From positions 124,001 to 188,000 of the forward strand of contig JBAYUQ010000002.1 in NCBI GenBank assembly GCA_041675005.1: DNA of 64,000 nucleotides. The letters run 5' to 3'. The notes under the pieces are model-generated. The model had not been told where the DNA came from. It did no database searches and worked only from the letters and a program-made list of their open reading frames with translations. The number at the start of each line of letters is the position of its first letter. The stretch's first letter is position 1. A program made the translations under genes and the position numbers. Shown here one piece after another: positions 9,463 to 19,900 of the stretch. Source of the stretch: PGYR01 sp041675005 (GTDB taxonomy: Bacteria; Bacteroidota; Ignavibacteria; Kapaibacteriales; UBA2268).

Positions 9463-10635
9463 CTCCTTAAGAATAGAATCTAATTCACTAATTAACCTAT
9501 CTACCATAGATTTATCGATTATATAAGGTGGAACTAATCTTAATACAGTATTCGATGTAGAGTTTGCTATTATTTTCCTGTTTAACAGTTCCAATACAAT
9601 TGGTTTAGCAGGTGTATTAAATTCCAGTCCACACATTAATCCAAGTCCTTTGTAGGTCTTTATTTTATCAGGATATTTTAGAATTAACTCTTGTAATTTC
9701 TTTTTCAGATATGCGGCAATTCGATTTATATCGGTCTGAAGACCTTCATTTAACTTTTTCAGCACTACCAACCCAGTTGCACAAGCTAGAGCATTACCAC
9801 CAAATGTAGTACCGTGTTGACCTGCTCCTAATAGATTTGAAGTTTTTTCATTAAGAAGAATTGCTCCAATAGGAATTCCTCCTCCCAAACCTTTTGCGAT
9901 AGTAACAATATCCGGCTTAACATCAAAATGCTCATAGCTAAAGAACTTTCCAGTTCTACCTAAACCTGATTGCACTTCGTCTGCTATAATTAGAAAATTA
10001 TATTTTTCTTGAAGTTCAGTGATTTTACTAACCCATTCTGGGTCTGCTACAGTTAGACCACCAGAACCTTGTATAAATTCTATAAATACTGCAGCAGTAT
10101 TACCATCTATAAGATTTTCCAATTGTTCTACAGAATTAAACTCTAGAATCTTAACATCATCAATGAAAGGCCCCATATCTTTCTTATAATTCTCGCCTTC
10201 CATAAGGGATAAAGCACCATAAGTTCGTCCATGGAAACCTCCAGTGAATGCAATTACATCTTTCTTGTTATGTATTGCTCCCCACTTTCTAGCAAACTTC
10301 AAAGCACCTTCTGTTGACTCTGCTCCAGAATTTGAATAAAATACTTTATCAAATCCTGTTATATATTTAAGCATTTCGGCTAATTCAATTTGTGTTTTTT
10401 GAAAGAAGAAATTAGAAACATGAAGATACTTATTTGATTGCTCTACTATTGCTTCAATAATTTCTGGATGCGAATGACCCAATACATTAACCGCAATTCC
10501 ACCTAGAAAGTCTAGATACTCGTTACCATCTGTATCATAAATATAACAACCATTTGCATAATCTATCTCAACAGGCAATCTCCCGTAAGTCTGAAGTATT
10601 GCCTCACTTTCTCTTTCAACAAGATTCAATGACAT
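9457..10635 (-). CDS. argD: Acetylornithine/succinyldiaminopimelate-type aminotransferase
   Basis: A 392-residue class III PLP aminotransferase. ArgD interconverts N-acetylornithine and N-acetylglutamate semialdehyde (arginine synthesis) and can serve lysine synthesis as succinyl-DAP aminotransferase. Visible features are the cofactor-phosphate region NSGAESTEGALK, the IADEVQSGLGRTG segment, the PLP-binding Lys at residue 248 in TIAKGLGGG, and HGTTFGGNALAC. The length is typical of the family. The start codon directly abuts the stop of the SPFH gene, so it is the last gene of the cdaA-miaA-dacB-permease-SPFH run. No other arg genes are in view. Related ornithine or 4-aminobutyrate aminotransferases cannot be fully excluded. 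Confidence 0.85.
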   Translation of the reverse strand: MSLNLVERESEAILQTYGRLPVEIDYANGCYIYDTDGNEYLDFLGGIAVNVLGHSHPEIIEAIVEQSNKYLHVSNFFFQKTQIELAEMLKYITGFDKVFYSNSGAESTEGALKFARKWGAIHNKKDVIAFTGGFHGRTYGALSLMEGENYKKDMGPFIDDVKILEFNSVEQLENLIDGNTAAVFIEFIQGSGGLTVADPEWVSKITELQEKYNFLIIADEVQSGLGRTGKFFSYEHFDVKPDIVTIAKGLGGGIPIGAILLNEKTSNLLGAGQHGTTFGGNALACATGLVVLKKLNEGLQTDINRIAAYLKKKLQELILKYPDKIKTYKGLGLMCGLEFNTPAKPIVLELLNRKIIANSTSNTVLRLVPPYIIDKSMVDRLISELDSILKEL

Positions 10636-11538
10636 TTATTTCCCATCTAAAATAATTGGTGTGTCTCCATTGCCTAATACTATAACTTTAGAATTACTTG
10701 ACTTTACTAATTCTTGCATTATTTTTATTCTTTCGAATTCAATTAATTTATTAGACAGACCAGAGTTTATAATTTTCTGTGCATCAGCTACACCAGCCGC
10801 TTCTTCTCTTTTACGTTGAGCTTCTTTTATCTCTTTTTCCAGGACATAAACCATTCTCTGGTCTTCTTGAATTGCTGTAATCTTTCTTTCTATACTTTGT
10901 TTTACACTTGTTGGTAGATCAATTTGACGGACAAGCATATCTTCTAATTCGAATCCACGTGCGTTTAAAGTCTCTGATATTGCATCTTTAACTTGCTTTT
11001 CGAATTCAGCTCTTTTATCAGAATATAGCTCAATTGCATCGTAATCTACAGCACTTTCTCTAATCTGAGATCTAACAATTGGTCGTATAATTTTATCTTT
11101 GAAATCCTGACCAATTTTCTTAATTATAGTAGGGGCTGATTCAGCTTTAGTTTTATAAAGCACTGTCAAATCTATAATTACTTGTAGCCCATCTTTACTA
11201 AGAACAGAAACAGCATCATCTCCTATATGTTCACCTTCTTCATTTACTGAAGACATAGTATAGTTTTGTGTTTGTGTCGTCAAGACAATTACATCAATAA
11301 ATGGATTAACAAAATTTAATCCTTCATTTAATACATCTGATTGAACTTCACCAAATAACTTCTTTACTCCGATATGTCCTGCATCTACAACTTTAATAGT
11401 CGTAGTAAGTAGACCCAAAACCATAATAACAACACCAATAGTCGAAATTAAGCTCTTGAATTTACCTAATGGTAGAGCATCTTTTTGTAATGTTAGTCCT
11501 ATTACAAGTATAATTATTCCGAATATTAGCAAACCCAT
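10636..11538 (-). CDS. SPFH/prohibitin family membrane protein
   Basis: A 300-residue membrane-anchored protein. Residues 1-50 contain two hydrophobic stretches (GLLIFGIIILVIGL and a second near 33-50). An SPFH/PHB domain follows (about 50-215, including GHIGVKKLFGE and the LNEGLNFVNPF turn). A charged coiled-coil helix comes next (about 215-265, EKEIKEAQRKREEAAGVADAQK). Bacterial prohibitin homologues form large membrane rings and scaffold FtsH-type proteases or membrane microdomains. No partner protease is in the window. The gene lies 82 bp after the ABC permease and is directly followed by argD. HflC/HflK-like annotation is an alternative, but the sequence reads more like prohibitin. Confidence 0.85.
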   Translation of the reverse strand: MGLLIFGIIILVIGLTLQKDALPLGKFKSLISTIGVVIMVLGLLTTTIKVVDAGHIGVKKLFGEVQSDVLNEGLNFVNPFIDVIVLTTQTQNYTMSSVNEEGEHIGDDAVSVLSKDGLQVIIDLTVLYKTKAESAPTIIKKIGQDFKDKIIRPIVRSQIRESAVDYDAIELYSDKRAEFEKQVKDAISETLNARGFELEDMLVRQIDLPTSVKQSIERKITAIQEDQRMVYVLEKEIKEAQRKREEAAGVADAQKIINSGLSNKLIEFERIKIMQELVKSSNSKVIVLGNGDTPIILDGK

Positions 11539-11620
11539 TAATGTACCTTTTTTATAATTACAATTTAGAATAGTTCAATTTAGTAATTAATTACTAGTTG
11601 AAAAACCTTTGAAGCATTAA

Positions 11621-12433
11621 CTACTCTTTTATTGCACCAGCAGTTAATCCTTTAATTATTTGTTTTTGAAAGATCATGAATAGAACAATAATAGGTATTG
11701 CAGACATAGAAGCACCAGACATTAGGTGACCCCAGTCAATAGATTGCTTACCTAAATAGAATGTAAGTCCCACCGGAAGTGTCCAATAATCAGAATTATT
11801 CGTAAATAGAAATGGAAACAAAAAAGAATTCCAGTTCATTAAGAATACATAAACAGCAAGGACAATAATAATTGGCTTTGCTAAAGGAAATATAATCTTA
11901 AACAATAATTGTAATTGACTTGCACCATCTATTATAGCAGCTTGCTCAATAGCTTCGGGTATATTAGATAAATATTGCTTTACTAGAAATACACCAAATG
12001 GGGTAATAAGCCATGGTATAATTAATGCTTGATATGAGTTAATCCAGTCAAAATTTACCATTGTCCTATATAATGGTATCATTATAACATGTGGAGGTAT
12101 CATCATAACACCTATTATAGAGATCAGAATTAATTTATTACCTCTAAACTTTTTTCGTGCAAGTACATATCCTGTTATTGTGCAGAAGAAAATATTTCCA
12201 ATCGTAACGATAATTGACACAAATAATGAATTGAATAAATACTTATCAAAAGAGTCCGAAGTTATTGCTTCTTTATAATTATTAAGATTATAATCAGAAA
12301 ATAGCAGTTTTGAAGTGTTATCTAAGGTTTCTGGATTTGTTTTTAGGGATAGTATAAGCATCCAGACAATAGGAAATGCCATTCCGACTGCAACTATTAT
12401 GAGCAAAGAATATATAAGATATTTCTTTATCAA
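11621..12433 (-). CDS. Carbohydrate ABC transporter permease (MalG type)
   Basis: A 270-residue inner-membrane permease with about six membrane segments. It has the EAA cytoplasmic loop that docks the ATPase: EQAAIIDGASQLQLLFKIIFP, about residues 176-196. The N-terminus (LSLKTNPETL) and C-terminus (QKQIIKGLTAGAIKE) are characteristic of MalG/LacG-like sugar permeases. The usual partners, a MalF-type permease, a binding protein and an ATPase, are absent around it. It begins 2 bp after dacB. The partners are presumably encoded elsewhere; the sugar is unknown. Placement behind a peptidoglycan peptidase might hint at muropeptide or amino-sugar uptake, which is only an inference. Confidence 0.88.
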   Translation of the reverse strand: MIKKYLIYSLLIIVAVGMAFPIVWMLILSLKTNPETLDNTSKLLFSDYNLNNYKEAITSDSFDKYLFNSLFVSIIVTIGNIFFCTITGYVLARKKFRGNKLILISIIGVMMIPPHVIMIPLYRTMVNFDWINSYQALIIPWLITPFGVFLVKQYLSNIPEAIEQAAIIDGASQLQLLFKIIFPLAKPIIIVLAVYVFLMNWNSFLFPFLFTNNSDYWTLPVGLTFYLGKQSIDWGHLMSGASMSAIPIIVLFMIFQKQIIKGLTAGAIKE

Positions 12434-12435
12434 TA

Positions 12436-14046
12436 TTAATGCTCTTCATTAAAGTAAAAGAATTGGGAAATTAGTTCTCCTAATTCATTCTCAACTGATT
12501 TATATTTGCCGACGTTATTACCATTAAAAATAAAGGCGTAAGCTAACTTCTCACCATCTAATGTAGTAGTAACACCAGTTAGAGCACTAACATTACGTAA
12601 AGTCCCAGTTTTACCAATAAGTATATCCTCAGCAGCAGTATTCTTCATTCTTTTTCTAAGTGTACCATCTGATCCTGCTATTGCAAGGCACTGTATAAAT
12701 CTTTCGCCGTAACTTTGTTTACTTATATTCTCTATTATCTTTACCAGTGCTTCTGTTGTTACTAGATTTCTTCTTGATAATCCTGAACCATCATTAATAT
12801 ACAAACCTTTGCTTGGGATTTTTTGATTTTTAAGTATTTTATAAGTTAAGTCTTGTGCACCATAATAATTGTCATCAAATAAAGGGTTATGTGCACCTAT
12901 GATTTTGAATAGATTTTCAGCTATGTAGTTATCACTATTTTTATTCAAAACATCTAAAACTTCAAATAAATCCCTCTTGATAATTCCTAGTGTATTTTTT
13001 GAATCAAAGCTTTTTTGATTTTCCGAACATTTTTCTATTCCACCAAGAACCTTCACTCCAGCTTTAGATAAGCTAGATTTAAGTACACCAGCTGTAGCAA
13101 TAGCTGGATCCTTAAGATAGTATCTATAAGCTCTACTTCTACCTTTTCGTAAATTACCGCGGATTATAAATATCTGTTCGTTTTCATCATTCATACTACT
13201 ACTTATCGACACTCTATATGCATCATTATCAGTATCTTCAAAATTAAATGCATCACCATATTGCTGCTTTACTAAAGGCTCAACATAATTTCTATTCCCT
13301 TTTTCTTTTTCTTCAAGATACCCAGTGGTTTTACCATAAACAAGATATTTCAAAGATTCTGAATTAGGGTAAACATCGCAATCTAGATAAGACCCAGAAC
13401 TACCTCCACGTACAGTAACCAAAGCTTTATTCCTTTCAATACTTAATGGGGTAATAGGAGCTAAAGCTTCAACTTCATCTGCATCTCTTGAATATTTGAA
13501 ACGACTAGTATTATCATCAAAATATGAATCATCTACATATATATTACCAGTTACAGTTTTTATACCACGATTCTTAATTACAACCGCAATTGAATCAAAA
13601 TCTCTTTGGCTTAATAAAGGATCGCCTTTCCCATATATAATCAAATCACCGTACAGAGTATTCTTTTCAATTTTACCATTGTGATAAATTGGAGTATGTA
13701 TTTGTTGTTTTTTTAATAAATTTAGGACAACAAATGAAGTTACTAATTTGGTTGTAGATGCTGGGGTTAAAGATTTATTTTCATTCTTTTTATATAGAAA
13801 CTTACCTTCATCTAGAGAATAAACAGCAACACTATAATCAGTATTATTTAACCCACCACGCTGAATTATATTATCTATATCCCGTGTAAGTGCTTTTATT
13901 GAATGTGCTGAATCTGACTTACTTATGAGTGGAAGGAATGTTTCTTCTATCACAACTGTCTTTTCTATCTTACTATTCTTCTTTTGTGAGAATAGATTTG
14001 ATGTAATTGCAATTAATAGAATTGTATATAGTAATCTTAATTTCAT
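12436..14046 (-). CDS. dacB: D-Ala-D-Ala carboxypeptidase/endopeptidase (PBP4, DacB family)
   Basis: A 536-residue class C penicillin-binding protein with a signal peptide (about 1-20). DacB proteins trim pentapeptide stems and cut D-Ala-mDAP cross-links in the periplasm. All three active-site motifs are present: SxxK as S97-T-T-K100, S371-D-N373, and K479-T-G. The long insertion between motifs 1 and 2 is typical of PBP4. It overlaps miaA by 4 bp (ATGA) and ends 2 bp before the permease gene, so it belongs to the cdaA-led transcription unit. The family length (about 480-520) fits. Confidence 0.92.
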   Translation of the reverse strand: MKLRLLYTILLIAITSNLFSQKKNSKIEKTVVIEETFLPLISKSDSAHSIKALTRDIDNIIQRGGLNNTDYSVAVYSLDEGKFLYKKNENKSLTPASTTKLVTSFVVLNLLKKQQIHTPIYHNGKIEKNTLYGDLIIYGKGDPLLSQRDFDSIAVVIKNRGIKTVTGNIYVDDSYFDDNTSRFKYSRDADEVEALAPITPLSIERNKALVTVRGGSSGSYLDCDVYPNSESLKYLVYGKTTGYLEEKEKGNRNYVEPLVKQQYGDAFNFEDTDNDAYRVSISSSMNDENEQIFIIRGNLRKGRSRAYRYYLKDPAIATAGVLKSSLSKAGVKVLGGIEKCSENQKSFDSKNTLGIIKRDLFEVLDVLNKNSDNYIAENLFKIIGAHNPLFDDNYYGAQDLTYKILKNQKIPSKGLYINDGSGLSRRNLVTTEALVKIIENISKQSYGERFIQCLAIAGSDGTLRKRMKNTAAEDILIGKTGTLRNVSALTGVTTTLDGEKLAYAFIFNGNNVGKYKSVENELGELISQFFYFNEEH

Positions 14047-14981
14047 GCTTTTATTATGTCGTTTATTTGATCTAACTTACTCTCTGATTTACCTTCTAAC
14101 CAATTAATATCTTTATTCTTACGGAACCAAGTTAATTGTCTTTTTGCAAATCTTCTAGTATTTTTTTTGAATTCTTCTAAAGCTTCTTCCTTACTATAAA
14201 TACCTTTTAAATAATCTCTTGATTCTTTATATCCAACGGTATTTAATGAGTTTAGATTTTCATCATATCCCAAACTTATCAAACTTTTGTATTCATTCAC
14301 AAGACCATTATTCCACATTTGTTCACAACGTTGATTTATTCTATCATATAACTCTTCACGAGGATAATCAATAGCAAAATATATAGGTTGGAATTCTGAC
14401 TTGATAGTACTTCTTTTTTCATAAGCTATACTAATTGGTCCACCAGTTGAATAATAATATTCTAATGCTCTTATAACTCTATGTGGATTATCTAATTCTA
14501 TTATAGTATATGACTTATAGTCAACTTTCTCTAACTGCTCTTGAAGATAGCCAATACCATAATTTTCTAATTCTTGGTTTAATTTAATTCTTATTTCTGG
14601 TTTACTCTTATTTTCTTCGTCAAATAATCCATCAAATAATGCTTTAATATAGAACGCAGAACCACCACAGACTATTGGGATAATATCAGATTCATATAAT
14701 TTTTTAATTACTTTAGTAGCATCATCTGCAAACTTACCCGCACTATATTCAATATTAGGATCAAGAAAATCAATTAGATGGTGTTTAACAGTATTTAATT
14801 CAACTTGACTAGGTTTTGCTGTACAGATGTCCATTAATTTATAAACTTGTCTTGAATCAGCAGAAATAATCTCACTACTCAAAGTATGTGCTAATTCAAT
14901 AGAAAGAGATGTTTTACCAGAAGCTGTTGGACCTGTTATAACTATAACACTATTTTTTGGTTGGCTTTTGTTCCTGCTCAT
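14043..14981 (-). CDS. miaA: tRNA dimethylallyltransferase
   Basis: A 312-residue enzyme that transfers a dimethylallyl group to N6 of A37 in tRNAs reading UNN codons, the first step toward ms2i6A. The P-loop GPTASGKT lies near residues 17-24, followed by SADSRQVYK and the family signature region (FRKNKDINW near the C-terminus). Length is normal. The chosen ATG lies 32 bp inside the 3' end of cdaA and gives the usual spacing before the P-loop. The 3' end overlaps dacB by 4 bp. Co-transcription with cdaA and dacB is likely. Confidence 0.95.
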   Translation of the reverse strand: MSRNKSQPKNSVIVITGPTASGKTSLSIELAHTLSSEIISADSRQVYKLMDICTAKPSQVELNTVKHHLIDFLDPNIEYSAGKFADDATKVIKKLYESDIIPIVCGGSAFYIKALFDGLFDEENKSKPEIRIKLNQELENYGIGYLQEQLEKVDYKSYTIIELDNPHRVIRALEYYYSTGGPISIAYEKRSTIKSEFQPIYFAIDYPREELYDRINQRCEQMWNNGLVNEYKSLISLGYDENLNSLNTVGYKESRDYLKGIYSKEEALEEFKKNTRRFAKRQLTWFRKNKDINWLEGKSESKLDQINDIIKA

Positions 14982-15741
14982 CTTCTAATTTATTTTTTAA
15001 TGTTTTTATTAATTTATCTTTAGGTACATTAAGAGTAAGCTCACCACTATCAGCGATTGATATCCAACCCGTTTCTTCAGAGACAATAAGAACAACTGCA
15101 TCTATTTGTTCGGTTAATCCAAGAGCTGCCCTATGTCTGGTTCCTAAGTTCCTTCCATCATATTTTGTTTCAGAAGATAGAGGAAGCACACATCTCGCAG
15201 CAGCAATTATATTACCGTCTATTACAATTGCACCATCATGTAATGGTGATTTTGTTGAGAAAATAGACAGTAAAAGTTCTGTACTTAGTGTAGCTTGGAG
15301 AGGAATACCTGTATCAATTGTCATTTTCACATTTTGAGAACGTGGAAATACAAGTAATGCCCCTATGTGTTTGTCTGACATTTCAGATACTGCTTCAAAA
15401 ACAGTATCAAAGGATTCCGAAACTTTTGTTTTCATAAAGAACATAAAAAATGGTGTTCGAGTAAGAAGTAGGAGCATTTTCCTAAGTTCAGGTTGGAATA
15501 ATATTATAAATGCGAGTATCCAAACATCTTGTATTGTCTCTAGTATCCAATTGATAGATGACAAGTTAACGGCTTCCGTTATGAATTGGAGACCAATAAG
15601 AATAACTAGTCCAAACAGTATTTGAACAGCTATAGTATCGCGCATAGCTTTATAAACCCAATAGAAGATAATAGCAACTAAAGCAATATCAGCTAGGTCT
15701 ATGAGCGTAACACTTAAAAATCCTATTCTAAAAAGTTCCAT
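14950..15741 (-). CDS. cdaA: Diadenylate cyclase CdaA (c-di-AMP synthase)
   Basis: A 263-residue membrane-bound DisA_N-domain enzyme that makes cyclic di-AMP from two ATP. Three N-terminal membrane helices (about residues 10-95) precede the catalytic domain (about 110-245) with the DGA motif at 169-171 and RHR at 202-204, both needed for ATP binding and catalysis. Cyclic di-AMP typically controls potassium and osmolyte transport and cell-wall balance. The Firmicute partners ybbR/cdaR and glmM are absent. Instead it heads a run with miaA, dacB, a sugar permease, an SPFH protein and argD. A TATATTTG motif sits 8 bp upstream of the ATG. Confidence 0.95.
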   Translation of the reverse strand: MELFRIGFLSVTLIDLADIALVAIIFYWVYKAMRDTIAVQILFGLVILIGLQFITEAVNLSSINWILETIQDVWILAFIILFQPELRKMLLLLTRTPFFMFFMKTKVSESFDTVFEAVSEMSDKHIGALLVFPRSQNVKMTIDTGIPLQATLSTELLLSIFSTKSPLHDGAIVIDGNIIAAARCVLPLSSETKYDGRNLGTRHRAALGLTEQIDAVVLIVSEETGWISIADSGELTLNVPKDKLIKTLKNKLEDEQEQKPTKK

Positions 15742-15749
15742 AGATAAAA

Positions 15750-15757
15750 CAAATATA
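15750..15757 (-). promoter_or_regulatory. Candidate Bacteroidota-type -7 element upstream of cdaA
   Basis: TATATTTG on the minus strand matches the TAnnTTTG -7 consensus described for Bacteroidota sigma factors. It ends 8 bp before the cdaA ATG, so a transcript starting there would be nearly leaderless. No TTG -33 box lies at the standard spacing, and the motif is common by chance in AT-rich DNA. Confidence 0.3.
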
Positions 15758-15834
15758 AAGAATTGTGTTCAATTTATTTTATCTTGTGAACAAAAGTGAT
15801 GTATTTTTTTATAATTAACTAGAATTTACTCCAA

Positions 15835-16599
15835 TTGTTCGAATATCAATTCACAGATTATATCCTTTTATTTCTATTTGGAAATTTTGCTGGCTTTATA
15901 AATGTTGTAGCTGGTGGTGGTTCTACCTTAACTCTTCCTTTCCTTATACTAATGGGTATGGATACTTCTGTAGCTAATGGCACTAATAGGATTGGAGTTT
16001 TGACTCAAACAATGTCAGCAAGTTTATCATTTAGAAAATCAAAATTTAAAGACACCAATCTTAGCTTTAAGTTAGCTATGCTTACAGTTCCTGGTGCTAT
16101 TATAGGTGCCTTTTATTCTACTACAATTGATGAAGATTCATTTCAGATAATCGTTGTAGGTGTAATGATATTAGTAGCGATTAGTTTATTTATACCTAAG
16201 TCCAAGAAAAAAGAATATGTGGATACAATTAAAAAACTGCCTATCATAACATATCCGTTGATGATATTACTCGGGTTCTACGCCGGCTTTATACAAGTGG
16301 GGATTGGGTTTATTATTATGGCAATATTAAGTGCAGTTCTAAACCTTAATATGAAAAGAGTTAATATGCACAAGGTTTTTATTGTTTTCATAAATACCAT
16401 CCCGACATTAATTATTTTCATTTTAACAGATAATGTCGATTGGGTAACAGGTATCATTCTTTCAATAGGTACAAGTCTTGGTGCATGGTGGTCAGCAAAA
16501 TTATCCTTGAAAATGGATGAAAAATTTGTTAAATTGATGCTTTTTATTGCAATTACTGCAATGGCTATTAAATTATTAAGTAAAATGGGGATAATATGA
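15835..16599 (+). CDS. TauE/SafE (TSUP) family membrane permease
   Basis: A 254-residue integral membrane protein with about eight hydrophobic segments. The repeated N-terminal signature GFINVVAGGGSTLTLPFL and the internal repeat GFYAGFIQVGIGFIIMAIL are diagnostic of the TSUP family, which exports or imports small sulfur or carboxylate anions. The start is TTG at 15835, because an in-frame stop lies at 15820 and the next ATG (at the MGMD segment) would remove the first conserved helix. It overlaps the DUF427 gene by 4 bp (ATGA). The substrate cannot be told from sequence. Confidence 0.88.
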   Translation: MFEYQFTDYILLFLFGNFAGFINVVAGGGSTLTLPFLILMGMDTSVANGTNRIGVLTQTMSASLSFRKSKFKDTNLSFKLAMLTVPGAIIGAFYSTTIDEDSFQIIVVGVMILVAISLFIPKSKKKEYVDTIKKLPIITYPLMILLGFYAGFIQVGIGFIIMAILSAVLNLNMKRVNMHKVFIVFINTIPTLIIFILTDNVDWVTGIILSIGTSLGAWWSAKLSLKMDEKFVKLMLFIAITAMAIKLLSKMGII

Positions 16600-16877
16600 G
16601 AGCAAAATGGAATGATATAATAATTGCCGAATCTGATAATACACAGATTGTAGAAGGCAATCATTACTTCCCAAGAAATACTATAAAGATGGAATATTTT
16701 GATGAAAGTCGAACTCATACTACTTGCGTTTGGAAAGGAGAGGCTTCGTATTTCGATATAAATGTAAACGGACAATTGAATAAAGATGCTGCTTGGTATT
16801 ATCCAGAACCAAAAGATGCTGCTAAAAATATCAAAAATATGGTGGCTTTTTGGAAAGGAGTTGAAATAATTGAATAA
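16596..16877 (+). CDS. DUF427 family small protein
   Basis: A 93-residue cytoplasmic protein with the DUF427 core: RNTIKMEYF, THTTCVWKGEASYFD, AAWYYPEPKDAA, and VAFWKGVEIIE at the end. The family forms small beta-rich proteins of unknown function that are widespread in bacteria. The length equals that of a complete single domain. The ATG overlaps the TauE/SafE stop by 4 bp, so the two are almost certainly co-translated. No catalytic role can be assigned. Confidence 0.85.
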   Translation: MRAKWNDIIIAESDNTQIVEGNHYFPRNTIKMEYFDESRTHTTCVWKGEASYFDINVNGQLNKDAAWYYPEPKDAAKNIKNMVAFWKGVEIIE

Positions 16878-16916
16878 AAATAGTAACAAATATGGCTTTG
16901 AACTATTATTACTTTT

Positions 16917-19900
16917 ATGAAGTTGACAATTACATATATAATATTAATCTTTTCGGCAATCAATCTTTATTCGACCGATGTACGAATTGTAAATTCAAGT
17001 ATAAAAGAATATCCCGAAAGAACAACAGAAATTTACTTCCTGAGTGATGATAGTAAACCAATTCTTAATTTGGATAAATCTTTGTTGGAATTCGAAGTTG
17101 ATGGTAATAGAATTGATGATTATAGTCTTACAACTCCGTCTGAAATAATCTTCAATCCAGTTTCAGTAGTTATAAGTATTGATAACTCGTTACAAAATGA
17201 AATAAATATCGAATTAATAAAGCGTGTTTTAAAACGAATATCTAAAGATTTATTAACTAACGATATCCAAATAGCTATTCAATCTTATAATTCTTCTTCC
17301 TTCTTATTACAAGACTACACTAACGACGTTTCAAAACTAGATCGAGCTATAAACAATATAACATTTCGAAGTGTTAGTAATTATAATACTGCTTTTCTAA
17401 ATAGAACAACTGGTAGCTTAGAGATTGCAAATAGAACAAATAGAAAGTCGCTTATACTAAATCTGACTAGTGGGAATTCTATTGGTGATAGTAATAGTAT
17501 CAGTAGTAAAGCTAATGATTATGGAGTTGCTATCTATAATTATGTATTTAGTACAGATATTTCTAAGAATCTAAGTAGTATCTCAACTAAAACAAATGGT
17601 AAATACTTTGCAGTAGATGATGAAGAGATGTTCTATTCTCATTTGCTACACGCTATATTTAAAGAAGCAGGAGTTCTACCTTATAGATTGAATTATAACT
17701 ATACTAACTGTGATACTATTAATGCTTTGACATTAAAATATAATGTTTTGATTAGAGATAACTACAAAGCTCTGTATCCTAAAATTCGGTTCCCATATAT
17801 AGAAGTATTTCCAAATTCTATTGATTTCGGTGTAGTTGAACCTGGTAAAGAAGAAAGTATGTTTCTAACTTTAATAGCAAGAAATGCAAATATATTATTA
17901 CAAGATATAATATATGATAATTCTATTTATGAAATTACACCTACAGACTACATAGATAGGACTCTACAGAATAGTTCACCAAATATATTTACTTTGAAGC
18001 TAAAATCTAATTCAACTGATTATAATTATTCAAAAATAGAATTTGTATCTGATGCTTGCATTCCAACTTCGGTTGACGTTTTTAATGGAAAAAAAGAAGG
18101 GAATAGTCAAGAAACTGATTTAAAAGTTATTTCTCCGAATGGTAATGAGACTTTCTTCCAAGGTCAATATATTGATTTACAATGGGATGGCGTCATAAGT
18201 ACTCAACAAGTATTATTAGAATATAGTTCCAATAATGGGTCTAATTGGAATACTATATCAGAAGAGGGTGTAAATAAAAAACATAAGTGGTTAGTCCCAG
18301 AAATTGATTCAGAGGAGATGTTGTTCAGAGTAGGTATCCCTAGTGGTAATATTCAATTTGACAAAGTAAGCTATGTTACTGAAAGTGACAGATCTAAAAA
18401 AATTAAAAAAGCGGTATTATCAAATGATAATAAATTTGCTGCCGTTTCATTTCTAGATGGCAGTATATTCACTTGGAATTTGGAAAAAGGAAAAATAGAA
18501 ACTCAGTTAAGAGATAAGAACCTAGGTATTAATACTTCAGATATTGAATTTGGAATTAATACTTCATTAATTGCTGCTGCATTTGGGAAAAATGAAGAGT
18601 ATAACATAGTGGTATGGGATGCTGAAGACCCAACAAATACTAATTCAAGGTCATTTAACAGCAAAGTAAATGATATAGAATGGTCTGATGATGGTACGAC
18701 TTTGTACATTGCTCTTTCAAATGGGAACTTAGTGAAATGGGATATTGCAGGTAGTAATGTAATTACACTAACATCATTTTCGAATGAAATATTATCTATT
18801 TCAATTAATCATATAAAGAATATAATTGGATTAACTACTGATAAAATGCTCTATTTAGCAGGAATTTCTGGTGACAGATTAGATTCGATTTCAATTAATG
18901 GTATATTCGATTTAGAATGGAACAATAGCGGAACAAAAATATTTGCTGTATATGATTTCAGTGATTTGAGACTATTCTCAATAACCGGGCAAAATGGAAA
19001 TTACAAACTAAATCAAGATCCACGCATAGTTAGAAACCAATCTACTAACCTGACTAATGCAGAATGGACATCTAATAACTCAGTTTTACTTCAGTCAAAT
19101 TCAAGCAATATCTTAGAACATTGGAATACTGATAACACAAAGATTAAAGATATTGATATTCACAAAAAAGCTATCAACTCTTCTTATGCAAATGGAAAAA
19201 TGATCATTTCTTCTATCGATACTAATACAGCTTTAGTTTGGAATATTGATGATTATCCTTTTGTGTATAGAACTTTAGATTCAGACATTTCAGATAAAAC
19301 ATGGTCTATAAAAAAGAAAGAAGTTGAAATAAACAATATAGATTTAGGAAATTTATGTTTAACTGAAAACAACTATTTTAAATTTGATAATGTTTTCATA
19401 AACAAAAATGCCCCTTCAATTACGATTGATTCAATAAACTCATTATCTAATGAAATTCGAGTTATAAATACTTTTCCAAAAGATTTAGGTGTAAATAAAT
19501 CACTTGAACTAAAATTGAACTACTCCCCTATTAGCTCAGGTATTCATAATTATATGTTGTATATATATTATGGGAATAAAGTTGATACTATTACAGTAAG
19601 TAGTAATATTATAAAGTCTAATGTTTCAGTAATCAATAACGAGATTGAGTTTATTAATACTCTAGTTAACTCAAGTAAATCAATTAATAAGGAAATACTG
19701 ATTAACAATTCAAATTCTATTATGGTCTTCAACAATGCTGAATTCATTTTAGGCGCTGATGTATTCTCAATTGTTGACGATAATCTTGATGGTGTCAATA
19801 TTGGTGAGAAACTATTTTTTGAAGTTAATTTTCAACCTAAGTCAACTGGATATTATAGTGGTTTGATAAAGTTGACATCAGACAAGCTATGCTCCCCTTT

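Noticed and set aside
14957..15337. A 126-codon plus-strand frame opposite cdaA
   Set aside because: It is entirely antisense to the conserved CdaA catalytic domain and shows no recognisable domain or ribosome site.
16278..16889. A 203-codon open frame on the minus strand opposite the TauE/SafE and DUF427 genes
   Set aside because: It lies antisense to two well-supported genes, has low-complexity hydrophobic composition and no family motif. It is a shadow of the AT-rich coding frame.
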